A DNA stretch of 64,000 nt from Acaryochloris sp. CCMEE 5410 (GTDB lineage Bacteria; Cyanobacteriota; Cyanobacteriia; Thermosynechococcales; Thermosynechococcaceae), in contig NZ_AFEJ02000001.1 in NCBI RefSeq assembly GCF_000238775.2, forward strand, positions 2,356,001-2,420,000. The letters run 5' to 3'. The position numbers and the translations under genes were made by a program. The notes beneath the pieces are model-generated. The model did not search any database. It saw nothing but the letters and a program-made list of their open reading frames with translations, and was not told where the DNA came from. Shown piece by piece: positions 48,124 to 57,221 of the stretch (position 1 is its first letter; each line of letters begins with the position of its first letter).

Positions 48124-49035
48124 GTGCTGTCTACTTCGTAAATAAGGTGAATAATGATGCGGAAACTAATGACGATGGTTAACCGTCATGCTCCATGAGC
48201 AGGTCTAGAGAAGTTGCCCGGAAGACGCCATTAGAACTTCGTCTGCCCTTGTGAATTTGCCTTACAGACGACAAACACTAAGAGCACGAAAGTTACTGCT
48301 CCCCAAAAATGACAGACCTAAGAGTGTTGCGAATTTGTGAGTCTCGCACCAGCTTCGGGAGCCAAAATGAGAGCAAGCTAAAGCCGTGCTTCAGAACTTT
48401 GCGGCTCTAAAACGCTCAATACTGGTGATATTTGTTTTGAAAAATAAAGATTTGAAGATAATCCCCCCGGTTTACCTAATGAACTCGATATTTAGATCAA
48501 TTGTTCAGTGCATCAGCACAACATAGCTGTATCTATAACATTGGTATTTTAACTAGTGACCTAACGATAGACAGCATTTACAGAGCTAGGCTGAGTTACT
48601 ATTACATTCGAGCTAACACTAGAGATTATAATTCCCAATTTTGTTTCTTAAAATTGAATTTATCTGAATTTTATAGTTCAGATTGTAAAAAATGATAGCG
48701 TTTATTCCTCTAATTCATCTCTCTGTCCTTGTTTGATGAATACTTGTGGGGGATGAGGAGACTTGAAAAAGATAAGTTAAGATTGATGTACTTCAATATT
48801 CAGTCTACAAGTTTATGCTTGAGTTTCCTGGAAGAAAGTCAACAGTATTGTAGAGAATATTCTATTGATGCTCGGCAAGTGTTGCGGGAACTGTTCAAAT
48901 TCTGAACCTTCTGGGAAAACTGTTGAGTGATGACACTTGTTGATAGCATACCGTTGAGAAGAACGCACAACATTAGGACAATCACTACCTTGTTCTGGAG
49001 TCCATTTGATCGGTGTTTGGGAGAACAATCATAAG
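48124..49035. other. Long intergenic stretch without a recognisable gene
   Basis: About 900 AT-rich bases between divergent genes (PadR and the kinase). The 64-codon frame at 48501-48695 looks like chance. Promoters for both genes must lie here, but none is placed. Confidence 0.5.
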
Positions 49036-50628
49036 ATGATTGACGACAACGCCGATCCAAATCTTGGTCAAGTGCTGATCAACCGATATCGGTTAGCAGA
49101 GCTGATTGGTCAAGGCTCGATGGGAAAAGTTTATCGGGCGGAAGATCAGCTCCTAGGCGGTGTCACAGTTGCCGTTAAATTTCTCGCTCAAACATTACTG
49201 AGCGAAAAAATGAAAATGCGGTTTGCCCATGAAGCTCGAACTGGAGCGCAACTTGGGCAGCGAAGTCTCCATATCGTCAGGGTTTTAGATTATGGTGTGC
49301 ACCGTAATGAAGCGCCTTTCTATGTCATGGAGTATATGGAGGGGAAAAATTTAAGTGATGTAATTGCCGCTCAACCCTTAGGCATTAACCAATTTTTGCG
49401 GTTAATGCGGCATATGTGTTTGGGATTAGAATGTGCCCACCAAGGCATAAAAATTGATGGCAAACACTGTCAAGTCATCCACCGCGATATTAAGCCTAGC
49501 AACGCTTTTGTGATTTCTGATCCGAGCTTAGGGACTTTGGCTAAAGTTTTAGATTTTGGCATTGCTCAGTTTTTATCAGACACTTCTGAATCCAATCAAA
49601 CAGGCTCGTTCATGGGAACGTTAGCTTATTGTTCTCCTGAACAGATTGCTGGCAAGGATCTAGATAACCGTTCTGATATATATAGTCTCGGCATCACGAT
49701 GTTTGAGGTGCTAACAGGACATATCCCCATTCAGGCCGAAACCAATTCGATTGGCAGTTGGTATCATGCCCATCGCTCTCAAGTTCCTAAAACCTTTAAC
49801 CAAGTCGCCCCAGGATTACAAATCCCTACCTCTCTTAACGACTTGATTATGTCTTGTATGGCGAAGTCTCCGGACGCTCGCCCCCAGACCATGGCTGATA
49901 TCCTGTCGGTCATCCAAACCTTGATAGAGCAAGGTTTAGATGGAGGCAAAGCCGAAATTGATGAACCCGTCATTGTCGAAAAAGAATCCTATCAAAGCAC
50001 TGTATCGGATCGACGCCGTACCCTTGGAACGGCCCGCGTTCCCTCTATTCCAAATCCTCAACAACGGTTTTGGTCCATTGAGGATGCAGGTTGGAATGTC
50101 GCTTGGCCTAAAAACAAGCCTATTGCAGATATTGTATTTCCACAGTTACTGAAAACTGAAAAGGAAGAAGCGGTGGCCTTATGGGTAATGTTGCCGCGCT
50201 CTGAAGTCAGCCAGCGGCTGCTGAATACCCGCTATAACCAGTTTTTATGCACGATTCATCCTCATCCCATGGTGCTGTGGATTACGACGATTTATGATCC
50301 GATGTCAGGACCCAAGTGGTTGCCTTGCTATCTAGATTTAAAGGATGCTCGCGGTGAAAAAGCGGTGCAATTGCTCAGCCAGACTGGCTATTACCCACTC
50401 ATTTTCTTCTCCCGAGAGGATCCTGAACAACCCGCTAACGTTTGTACCGTCCCGATTGCTCCTTATCAGAAGCAAATCTTTCAAGATTGGATGCGCATTA
50501 GTCGAGGGGCTGTTGTACCGGGTTCAGCCATGACCAGTAAGCAAATGCTGAAGGCCGAGTTGGAAAAAATTAAACCCAATATTTTAATTAAGCTTGAAAA
50601 TGCCCAAGGGCAGAAATTTCAAACCTAA
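49036..50628 (+). CDS. Serine/threonine protein kinase with an unassigned C-terminal domain
   Basis: A 530-residue soluble Hanks-type kinase. The kinase domain at 17-300 has the Gly loop IGQGSMGKV, Lys48 (VAVKFL), VIHRDIKPSN (149-151), DFG (173-175), the SPE form of APE in YCSPEQIAGKDLDNRSDIYS, and RPQTMADIL near the end. A charged linker follows, then about 190 residues with Trp/Pro-rich strands (WVMLPRSEVSQRL, HPHPMVLWITTIYDP, GYYPLIFFSREDPEQP) and a helical end (YQKQIFQDWMRISRGAVVPG). I know no name for that domain. It has no membrane segment or PASTA repeats. ATG 49036 is preferred over an ATG at 49006. Confidence 0.93.
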   Translation: MIDDNADPNLGQVLINRYRLAELIGQGSMGKVYRAEDQLLGGVTVAVKFLAQTLLSEKMKMRFAHEARTGAQLGQRSLHIVRVLDYGVHRNEAPFYVMEYMEGKNLSDVIAAQPLGINQFLRLMRHMCLGLECAHQGIKIDGKHCQVIHRDIKPSNAFVISDPSLGTLAKVLDFGIAQFLSDTSESNQTGSFMGTLAYCSPEQIAGKDLDNRSDIYSLGITMFEVLTGHIPIQAETNSIGSWYHAHRSQVPKTFNQVAPGLQIPTSLNDLIMSCMAKSPDARPQTMADILSVIQTLIEQGLDGGKAEIDEPVIVEKESYQSTVSDRRRTLGTARVPSIPNPQQRFWSIEDAGWNVAWPKNKPIADIVFPQLLKTEKEEAVALWVMLPRSEVSQRLLNTRYNQFLCTIHPHPMVLWITTIYDPMSGPKWLPCYLDLKDARGEKAVQLLSQTGYYPLIFFSREDPEQPANVCTVPIAPYQKQIFQDWMRISRGAVVPGSAMTSKQMLKAELEKIKPNILIKLENAQGQKFQT

Positions 50629-50638
50629 GTCGAGATCA

Positions 50639-50968
50639 CTACCATCCTACGCAGGTGACACTAGCAAAATTGGGTGCCAGCTTCTGCGTACCCTCTCTCC
50701 AGCAAAACTGGGACTCGACAACGTCCCAAGATGTGGGAGAAGCGACGATGGCACTGATATCGCCATCTAAAGCAATGGTTTGAATTTTGCGTTCGCATTT
50801 CCCTAACACACATCTATATTCAACTGTAAACTCAGATCTTCGAGCCGTTGTTGTAGTACCTGTAAGGAGTCTATGCAATCCTTGGCTTTCGGGAGTGGTA
50901 ACGAGAAGTCGATAGATCACATCCCAGAGCACTGAAGCATTGACTCTACTATGGTGCCTTTCAGCCAT
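50639..50968 (-). CDS. Hypothetical small protein
   Basis: A 109-residue frame, 42 bases after the monooxygenase gene on the same strand and not inside another gene. It reads MAERHHSRVNASVLWDVIYR at the start and CWREGTQKLAPNFASVTCVG at the end, with no motif I recognise. It could be a real co-transcribed gene or a chance frame. Confidence 0.35.
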   Translation of the reverse strand: MAERHHSRVNASVLWDVIYRLLVTTPESQGLHRLLTGTTTTARRSEFTVEYRCVLGKCERKIQTIALDGDISAIVASPTSWDVVESQFCWREGTQKLAPNFASVTCVGW

Positions 50969-51010
50969 TTCTTCTGGGTCCCTTGAAGGTATAGATGAGT
51001 TCCTATGAGT

Positions 51011-52327
51011 CTACTTAGGTTGTGCCAGGTTCGGCAAACGGCCACTCAAACCAGCCATAAAGCGGAGCGCCAGGATCCGCAGGGGAGCAATCCATTGCAA
51101 TATACGCAAGCCCAAGCGCCGTCCTTGAACCACTAAGAACCACCGATTGGAAAAGACTCGATTGAGAATGTCGGTAAAACCGAGGGCTAGCCAATTTTGG
51201 CGGCGACGCCAGCGCTGATATTGCCGGAGTACCTGAACACTCCCGATATCTTGACCGGCTTGATGGGCGACATGCAGGACTTGGGCTAAGGCTGCTGCAT
51301 CTCGAATGCCTAAGTTCAATCCTTGCCCCCCGACCGGATGGCAAGTATGGGCTGCATCCCCCACCAGAGCAAGACGGTGCCCCGTATACTGGGTGGAATG
51401 CATCCATTTCGCTGGAAATAGGAAGCGGCGCCCCACTAGAGAAAGTTTGCCCATTTGTGATCCGTATCTTTGTTGAAGTAAGTCTAGAAACTGATCTTCT
51501 TCTAAATCCAATAACGCTTGGGCTTGGGCATGGGGAGCCGTCCACACAATTCGACATTGGCGATTTGCAATCGGCAAAATAGCAAAAGGACCACTGGGCC
51601 AAAATCGCTCATAGGCAATATGGTTATGAAACTTCTCAGGGGCAATGGTAGCCACAAGACAGGATTGCCAATAATCCCAGCCTTGAGTGGTAATACCGGC
51701 CTGTTGACGAACTTGAGAGCGGGCCCCATCTGCCGCCACCAACATTCTGACGTTTAAAGTTTGAGGAAGAGACTCGACATTCTCGACATTAGGGCGATGG
51801 GCTGCTTCTGCACCAAAAGAGCTGGGTGCCAATTGAATCTCTACACCATGAGAATGGTAACGGGTGGCTGTTACTTGAGCAGGACAGACCCAGTCCACAT
51901 GATCACAAGTTTCCAGAAACTGCAGTAGCTCTTTGAGTAACACTCGATGTTCGGCAACATAGCCTAAAACAGGCGTCCCCAAATCTCTCGGTTTAAATTT
52001 GACGACACTGGGACAATTCCCATCCGAGAGATGCACTTGAGAAAAATATTCGACTTGAGGAGCAATAGCCTCCCAAACGCCAATTCCCTGATAAATTCGG
52101 CTAGAACTGAGGTGAATCGCATAGGCTTGGCCCTTAGCGACGGCTACTGAGCGGGGTTGCGCTTCAATCACGGCCACCCGCAGGTTTGTGTCTTTGAGGG
52201 CTGCAGCGAGAGTTGCGCCAACGATTCCACCCCCAACAATGGCTACGTCATAGTCAAAGCTGGTGGGAGATGGGGCATTAACTCCCGCAACAGCAGTATG
52301 TTTCGTGGTGTGTTGAACTGAAGCCAT
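51011..52327 (-). CDS. UbiH/COQ6-family FAD-dependent monooxygenase
   Basis: A 438-residue flavoprotein: the FAD-binding start DVAIVGGGIVGATLAAALKD, the DG motif ADGARSQVRQQAG, and the second FAD motif GDAAHTCHPVGGQGLNLGIR. It matches quinone-ring hydroxylases, which in cyanobacteria lack ubiquinone; a role in plastoquinone or another aromatic is inferred, not shown. The C-terminus has hydrophobic and basic residues (RRLGLRILQWIAPLRILALR) that may touch the membrane. ATG 52327 is the first start after the upstream gap to ftrC (divergent). Confidence 0.92.
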   Translation of the reverse strand: MASVQHTTKHTAVAGVNAPSPTSFDYDVAIVGGGIVGATLAAALKDTNLRVAVIEAQPRSVAVAKGQAYAIHLSSSRIYQGIGVWEAIAPQVEYFSQVHLSDGNCPSVVKFKPRDLGTPVLGYVAEHRVLLKELLQFLETCDHVDWVCPAQVTATRYHSHGVEIQLAPSSFGAEAAHRPNVENVESLPQTLNVRMLVAADGARSQVRQQAGITTQGWDYWQSCLVATIAPEKFHNHIAYERFWPSGPFAILPIANRQCRIVWTAPHAQAQALLDLEEDQFLDLLQQRYGSQMGKLSLVGRRFLFPAKWMHSTQYTGHRLALVGDAAHTCHPVGGQGLNLGIRDAAALAQVLHVAHQAGQDIGSVQVLRQYQRWRRRQNWLALGFTDILNRVFSNRWFLVVQGRRLGLRILQWIAPLRILALRFMAGLSGRLPNLAQPK

Positions 52328-52558
52328 GGAATGAGAAGGATCGTAATACTTCTTTCATTGTTGCCTGTTTTTTGAACGGTAGGCAACTGGAGACTTCTAT
52401 GATTAAGCGTTAACAGAGCAACAACGGTCAGGTGAGATGTCCTTAGAGATTTTTTCTACTCAGAATAATTGCGGTCTATAAACACAAACCAATAATGGTA
52501 GGCTTTAAACCAAAAGAAGCCTATATTCTGTCCCCAAGTTTTTGACCCCAAGGATCTT

Positions 52559-52921
52559 ATGACACAAGCTAGCGGTGCCCAACAAGCCACGGAAAAAAGC
52601 CTGGAGGCAATGCGGAAGTTTTCTGAGACCTATGCTCAGCGGACTGGAACGTATTTTTGCTCGGATCTTGGAACAACAGCTGTTGTCATTGAAGGTCTCG
52701 CGAAGCATAAAGATGACTTAGGTTCTCCCTTGTGCCCTTGCCGTTATTACGAGGATAAAGAAGCGGAAGTGGCAGCTGCTTATTGGAATTGCCCTTGTGT
52801 GCCCATGCGAGAGCGCAAAGAATGCCACTGCATGCTGTTCCTAACCCCTGATAATCCTTTTGCTGGGGACCAACAAACTATCACTGTTGACCAAATCCGA
52901 ACTGAGACAGACAAGTTCTAA
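52559..52921 (+). CDS. ftrC: Ferredoxin-thioredoxin reductase, catalytic subunit
   Basis: It passes electrons from ferredoxin to thioredoxin, linking light to enzyme control. The 120-residue protein has the three CxC-type motifs: CPC (59-61), CPC (78-80) and CHC (89-91). By comparison with the Synechocystis enzyme, Cys59, 78, 80 and 89 hold the 4Fe-4S cluster and Cys61 and Cys91 form the active disulfide. It starts a run of same-strand genes; its stop overlaps the next ATG (TAATG at 52919-52923). Confidence 0.98.
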   Translation: MTQASGAQQATEKSLEAMRKFSETYAQRTGTYFCSDLGTTAVVIEGLAKHKDDLGSPLCPCRYYEDKEAEVAAAYWNCPCVPMRERKECHCMLFLTPDNPFAGDQQTITVDQIRTETDKF

Positions 52922-53358
52922 TGGATGAACTACCTCCCGCTTTTTGGCAAGGGGTTGAGGAGTTCAATCAAGGCCAATATTATGCCTGTCACGATACCCT
53001 TGAGGCGTTGTGGATGGAAGCAACTGATCCACCGAAAAGTCTTTACCAAGGTTTTTTACAAGTTTCGGTTGCTTGCTATCATCTAGGCAACAAAAACTGG
53101 CAAGGTGCTGTCATTCTTTTAGGTGAAGGTATCGGTCGCTTGCAGTCCTATGAACCAGAATTTGCAGGATTGGATATTGAAACATTTGTTGATGTCAGTG
53201 CAAACCTACTAGAATGCTTGCAGAAACATGGACCGGCGCAAGTGGCAATATTCAGTCAACTCGTCTTACCGGCTCATCAGCAGTCTGAGTCTGCGTCCCA
53301 AGATGTTAGCCTTATGAATCGCTTAACTTTATTACCCAAAATCACCACGGTAGAATAA
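52921..53358 (+). CDS. DUF309-family protein
   Basis: A 145-residue helical protein with the DUF309 signature FNQGQYYACHDTLEALWMEA and KSLYQGFLQVSVACYHLGNK. The His and Glu in HDTLEALW are conserved in the family; function unknown. It is translationally coupled to ftrC by TAATG and precedes lptA-lptB, an order I recall in other cyanobacteria. Confidence 0.92.
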   Translation: MDELPPAFWQGVEEFNQGQYYACHDTLEALWMEATDPPKSLYQGFLQVSVACYHLGNKNWQGAVILLGEGIGRLQSYEPEFAGLDIETFVDVSANLLECLQKHGPAQVAIFSQLVLPAHQQSESASQDVSLMNRLTLLPKITTVE

Positions 53359-53429
53359 AGCCTAATACAGAACACTAGAGTGGCTGAATGACTGAAAGAA
53401 AGAACCATCGAGCTTTAAACAGGTAACCG

Positions 53430-53840
53430 ATGAGCAATTTGCAAATGCGAGCGCCCATTTTTAGACTCAGAGTCAATCTAGTATGCATCATCCTCTTAGG
53501 GCTAGGGGCGATTTTTTTTAATCCGATTCAAGCCCAGGATCAGCGGCGATCGTTGACCCTAAGAGCAGATGTCCAAAAAGCCAATGCTAAAACCGGTATT
53601 GTAACGGCAGCCGGTAATGTTCAAATCCTTTATCCTCAACATAAGTTGAAAGCGACGGCTGCTAAGGCTCAGTACTTTAGCCGAGAACGCCGCATCCTCA
53701 TGGAAGGAGATGTGCTAATCGAGCATGAGGGCAATAATATTCAAGCAGATAAGATTACCTATGTGATTGATGAAGGCCGATTTGAGGCTGAGACTGAATC
53801 ATCTGAGGCGGTGGAGACGAACGTAAACCTATCTCAGTAG
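53430..53840 (+). CDS. LptA/OstA-like periplasmic protein
   Basis: A 136-residue exported protein: a signal peptide about 1-35 (LVCIILLGLGAIFFNPIQAQ), then one OstA/LptA beta-jellyroll unit (SLTLRADVQKANAKTGIVTA, AAGNVQILYPQHKLKATAAK, ILMEGDVLIEHEGNNIQADK). LptA subunits stack as the bridge that carries lipopolysaccharide to the outer membrane. It is followed by lptB and an LptF/G permease, giving a compact export set. Confidence 0.9.
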   Translation: MSNLQMRAPIFRLRVNLVCIILLGLGAIFFNPIQAQDQRRSLTLRADVQKANAKTGIVTAAGNVQILYPQHKLKATAAKAQYFSRERRILMEGDVLIEHEGNNIQADKITYVIDEGRFEAETESSEAVETNVNLSQ

Positions 53841-53884
53841 CCTGATTATCTGAGGACTTTTCTGACAATCTACGAGGAGTCCCC

Positions 53885-54613
53885 TTGCGTATTCGCCTAC
53901 AAGACATTAGCAAATCTTATCGCCGCCGTAGCGTCTTGCAGAATGTCTCTCTGTCTACAGGTCAAGGCGAGATTGTAGGGCTACTGGGGCCCAATGGCGC
54001 AGGCAAAACCACCTCCTTTTATATTGCGGTGGGCTTAGAACGGCCAACCCATGGAACCGTGTGGTTGGGCAGTCAAGAGATCACAACATTACCGTTGCAT
54101 CAGCGAGCCCGGTTAGGCATTGGCTATCTTGCCCAAGAGCCAAGTATTTTTCGTCATCTGAGTATACGAGACAATTTATTGATGGTAATGGAACAGTCGG
54201 GGGTGCCCCGCCCACAATGGTCCTCTCGGTTAGCCCGTTTACTAGCAGAATTTCAGCTGGAGCATGTGGCGAATACGCTGGGGATGCAAGTGTCTGGAGG
54301 GGAGCGTCGCCGGACAGAATTAGCACGGGTGTTAGCCATGGGCAAAGAGGGGCCAAGATTTCTCCTCTTGGATGAACCCTTTGCGGGCATTGATCCCATC
54401 GCTGTCTCAGGGATGCAAACCATGATTGGTCGATTATGCGATCGCAACTTAGGTATCTTAATCACAGATCATAATGTCCGCGAAACCCTGGCGATCACCC
54501 ATCGGGCCTATATCTTAAGGGAAGGGAGTATCCTGGCTGCAGGCACTCCTGCAGAGCTTTATGATGATCCCTATGTTCGTCAGTATTACTTGGGAAATCA
54601 ATTTCAACGTTGA
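53885..54613 (+). CDS. lptB: LptB-type ABC transporter ATPase
   Basis: A 242-residue ATPase that drives lipopolysaccharide extraction with LptF/G. Walker A is LGPNGAGKTTS (35-42), the Q-loop is GYLAQEPSIF, the signature is VSGGERRRTELARVLA, Walker B is FLLLDEPFAGIDP, and the H-loop is ITDHNVRETL. The sequence follows the LptB subgroup. It starts at TTG 53885; no ATG gives the family N-terminus (MRIRLQDISKSYRRRSVLQN). Its stop lies near the start of the permease gene. Confidence 0.96.
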   Translation: MRIRLQDISKSYRRRSVLQNVSLSTGQGEIVGLLGPNGAGKTTSFYIAVGLERPTHGTVWLGSQEITTLPLHQRARLGIGYLAQEPSIFRHLSIRDNLLMVMEQSGVPRPQWSSRLARLLAEFQLEHVANTLGMQVSGGERRRTELARVLAMGKEGPRFLLLDEPFAGIDPIAVSGMQTMIGRLCDRNLGILITDHNVRETLAITHRAYILREGSILAAGTPAELYDDPYVRQYYLGNQFQR

Positions 54614-54636
54614 TAGTTACCCTAGACCCAAACCCT

Positions 54637-55809
54637 ATGTCTAGAGTGAGCAGGATTGTAGGACGGCCAAGATTGGCTTTGGTCGATCGCTATCTGTTTC
54701 GACAATTGCTGCCACCTTTTTTATGGGGCATGGTGGCTTTCTCATCTATTGGTGTTTCAGCGGCGGTCTTGTTTGATCTGTTACGGCAGGTGTCAGAAGC
54801 ACGGTTACCGATTGCGATCGCACTATCAATTCTAACCTTACAACTGCCTTACTTTGTCAGTCTTGCCATTCCCATGTCGGTATTATTGGCTTGTTTGCTA
54901 ACCTTATCGCGGTTGCAGAGTGATGGTGAATTGCTGGCTCTCCAATCCGCAGGGCTGCACTTAAACCGCTTGATTGGATCTTGTCTAGTTTTTTCACTAT
55001 TAGCCTGCCTATTAATGTTCGGACTGACCGAAAGCCTCGTTCCTGTGAGTCAAGCTCACTCACACCATCTACTACTCCAAACCTTACAAGCAGGTCAATT
55101 TTCACTCCAAGGCCAACACATCGTCTATCAAGATATTGGTCCCAATCAAGAGCTGCGCCGCCTTTTTTATGCTCAAACTGGCCAGGGGCAAACCTTATCT
55201 GGCATCACCGTCATCGATTGGACTCTGCCCAACAATCAGCAGGTCTTAGTCGCTCAATCAGCCACCTGGAATGCAGAGCGCAATATCTGGACATTTAAGG
55301 ATGGCTCTATCTATGCCGTAGGGACTGATGGAGCTGAAAAACATATTATTGAGTTTTCCAAACAGGAACTTCAGCTGCCGCCCCAATTGTCTCTCACTGA
55401 TCCTGACATCAACCCCAATGGGGTGACCCTAGCCCAGTCACAGCAGCTACTCACAAAACTCCGACAAACAGGTCGTCCAACTCAAATCAGGGCTTTAGCA
55501 ATCCAAATTCACCGCAAAATTGCACTCCCATTTACAGTGATCGTCTTTGGGCTAGTCGGGAGTACTTTAGGCATCAGTCAGCGTCGATTAGCTGTTAGCA
55601 ATGGCTTTGGTATTAGCCTGATATTGGTATTGGGGCAATATATCCTAATTTTCATCGCCGATGCCTGGGGTCAATTAGGCATTATTTCACCGTGGTTTGG
55701 AGCTTGGGCCCCCAATCTTGTGACTGGCTTCATTGGGGTAAGTTTACTACTGCGACCAGGAAACGCTCTGCGAAGACTACAGAAAGGTTTATCGTACTCA
55801 AATTTATAA
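54637..55809 (+). CDS. LptF/LptG-family permease
   Basis: A 390-residue membrane protein: an N-terminal RLALVDRYLFRQLLPPFLWG, three helices to about residue 130 (PYFVSLAIPMSVLLACLLTL), a soluble beta-domain (GQHIVYQDIGPNQELRRLFY), and three helices at the C-terminus. It follows lptA and lptB directly, so it is the likely membrane partner of that ATPase. ATG 54637 is preferred over TTG 54610, which overlaps the lptB stop. It is paralogous to the permease at 43388-44539. Confidence 0.92.
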   Translation: MSRVSRIVGRPRLALVDRYLFRQLLPPFLWGMVAFSSIGVSAAVLFDLLRQVSEARLPIAIALSILTLQLPYFVSLAIPMSVLLACLLTLSRLQSDGELLALQSAGLHLNRLIGSCLVFSLLACLLMFGLTESLVPVSQAHSHHLLLQTLQAGQFSLQGQHIVYQDIGPNQELRRLFYAQTGQGQTLSGITVIDWTLPNNQQVLVAQSATWNAERNIWTFKDGSIYAVGTDGAEKHIIEFSKQELQLPPQLSLTDPDINPNGVTLAQSQQLLTKLRQTGRPTQIRALAIQIHRKIALPFTVIVFGLVGSTLGISQRRLAVSNGFGISLILVLGQYILIFIADAWGQLGIISPWFGAWAPNLVTGFIGVSLLLRPGNALRRLQKGLSYSNL

Positions 55810-55896
55810 TTCTCAGGGAATAAAAAAATCTCTATAATGTCCGAGTATTTCCATGGGCGTCCATAGGTCAAACTTGCAGGAAGCTCAGTCGTCTTT

Positions 55897-56145
55897 ATGA
55901 AGCAATTCATGTCGTTTTGGGCTGAACGAGGATTTTGCCAGACCTGTGGCATACACCTGCTTTATCGTTTGAAGGAGAAACAGCAATACTTTATCCCTGT
56001 AGGCTGGTTTGCTAACAGCAAAGAATTTCTGTTTGGTCGTCAAGTTTTTATTGATGAGACACCTGAATTCTACAGCTTAGCCAATAAAATTCATGGCATG
56101 ACAGGAGCACAGCTCCTTGCTCAGCTTGCAGGTTCAGAAGTATAA
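55897..56145 (+). pseudogene. GFA/CENP-V-family protein, 5'-truncated
   Basis: The 82-residue frame has only the C-terminal half of a GFA domain: FWAERGFCQTCGIHLLYRLK (one CxxC zinc pair) and YFIPVGWFANSKEFLFGRQV. A full GFA protein needs an N-terminal CxCxxC set, which is missing. In frame, a TAG lies at 55864-55866. A neighbouring frame just upstream reads MGVHRSNLQ, which could be more of the same gene before a frameshift. It is probably a relic. Confidence 0.7.
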
Positions 56146-57221
56146 GTTCTCCTCAATACTTCACTTGAGTTCGAGACAAGTTTGCAATTTCTTTATTGAG
56201 TAGAAGGCATGGCTATCTTAGCTATACACCACACAATTCGCCAACTCCATTTAAACAATATTTCGATACAATATATTGATAATTTTTCCTTACAGAGTAG
56301 ATTTAACATGTCATTCATTTGCAATATCAAAACTTTATAAACAGGCCACATACTGCAGTAAAATCTAAAAAATATTTTTACAAGAAAAAGAAATTTTTTA
56401 AATAAAATACCTGCATAAACCAGAAATAAAGATGGATAAATTAAATAACCTGTCCTATTTTAACTCTAAAAAGAGTGCCCTATAAATTCCTGCAACCTTC
56501 ATAGCAGAACTTGCAACTAAAATACTTTCTGTTATAAGCTTATACTCCTTTCTCTATAACACCTTAAGAATTTTTTCATAGCATATATAGTCAGCATTAA
56601 ATTGCAAACCTGCTGGTTTCTCTAGTCAAGACTGAATGATCTTCTGAGTCAAATCTAAAAGAGGAGAATCCAAACTCATGTCTCTATCAGAAGTCGTTGA
56701 ATAAGACAATTAAATAGATTAGATATTTCAAGAATTGATTCTCTTTAAAATGATTTTTAATTACAATAAAATCATATATTACTCATATCCATTAGACAAT
56801 AATTTAACTTTTTTGAACGAGATATCATATTGAGAAATATTCAATACTCAACAATATTATGATCTTCTTGAACAACTAGAAAAAGCTAACTACATCTAAA
56901 TAAATAAAGTGCCCGTATTGAAATGTCATTTTAATTTTTCTCAATGGGAACCCTAGATCTGTGTAGATCTGACAACTCATATGCATCATTAGCACTAACG
57001 TTGCAAGACCATATTGATCCTGAATGTCTAATAGGCCAGGGAAAGTAACCTGACTTTCTGGTTTCGTTATGAAATTGAGAAAAACGGCACTCTAAAACTC
57101 AAGTGCAAGGGTCCAGCTCGTACTTGAAGTGATCAATATTGCCTGATTGCAAGTTAACGGTGATTCCTTGCTGCAGATCCTGATTTGCTGTTTTCCCCAT
57201 TACCAAGAACTCCAAGACGAC
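56146..57221. other. Long AT-rich non-coding stretch
   Basis: More than 1 kb of strongly AT-rich sequence before the DUF11 gene. No gene, repeat array or RNA is recognisable. It could hold a long leader for the surface protein or be decayed DNA. Confidence 0.55.

Noticed and set aside
48501-48695. 64-codon frame in the long gap before the kinase
   Set aside because: No motif and AT-rich chance composition.
57008-57075. Small hairpin (GAAAGT/ACTTTC) in the AT-rich leader of the DUF11 gene
   Set aside because: Six paired bases with a bulge is within chance for such a long AT-rich region.
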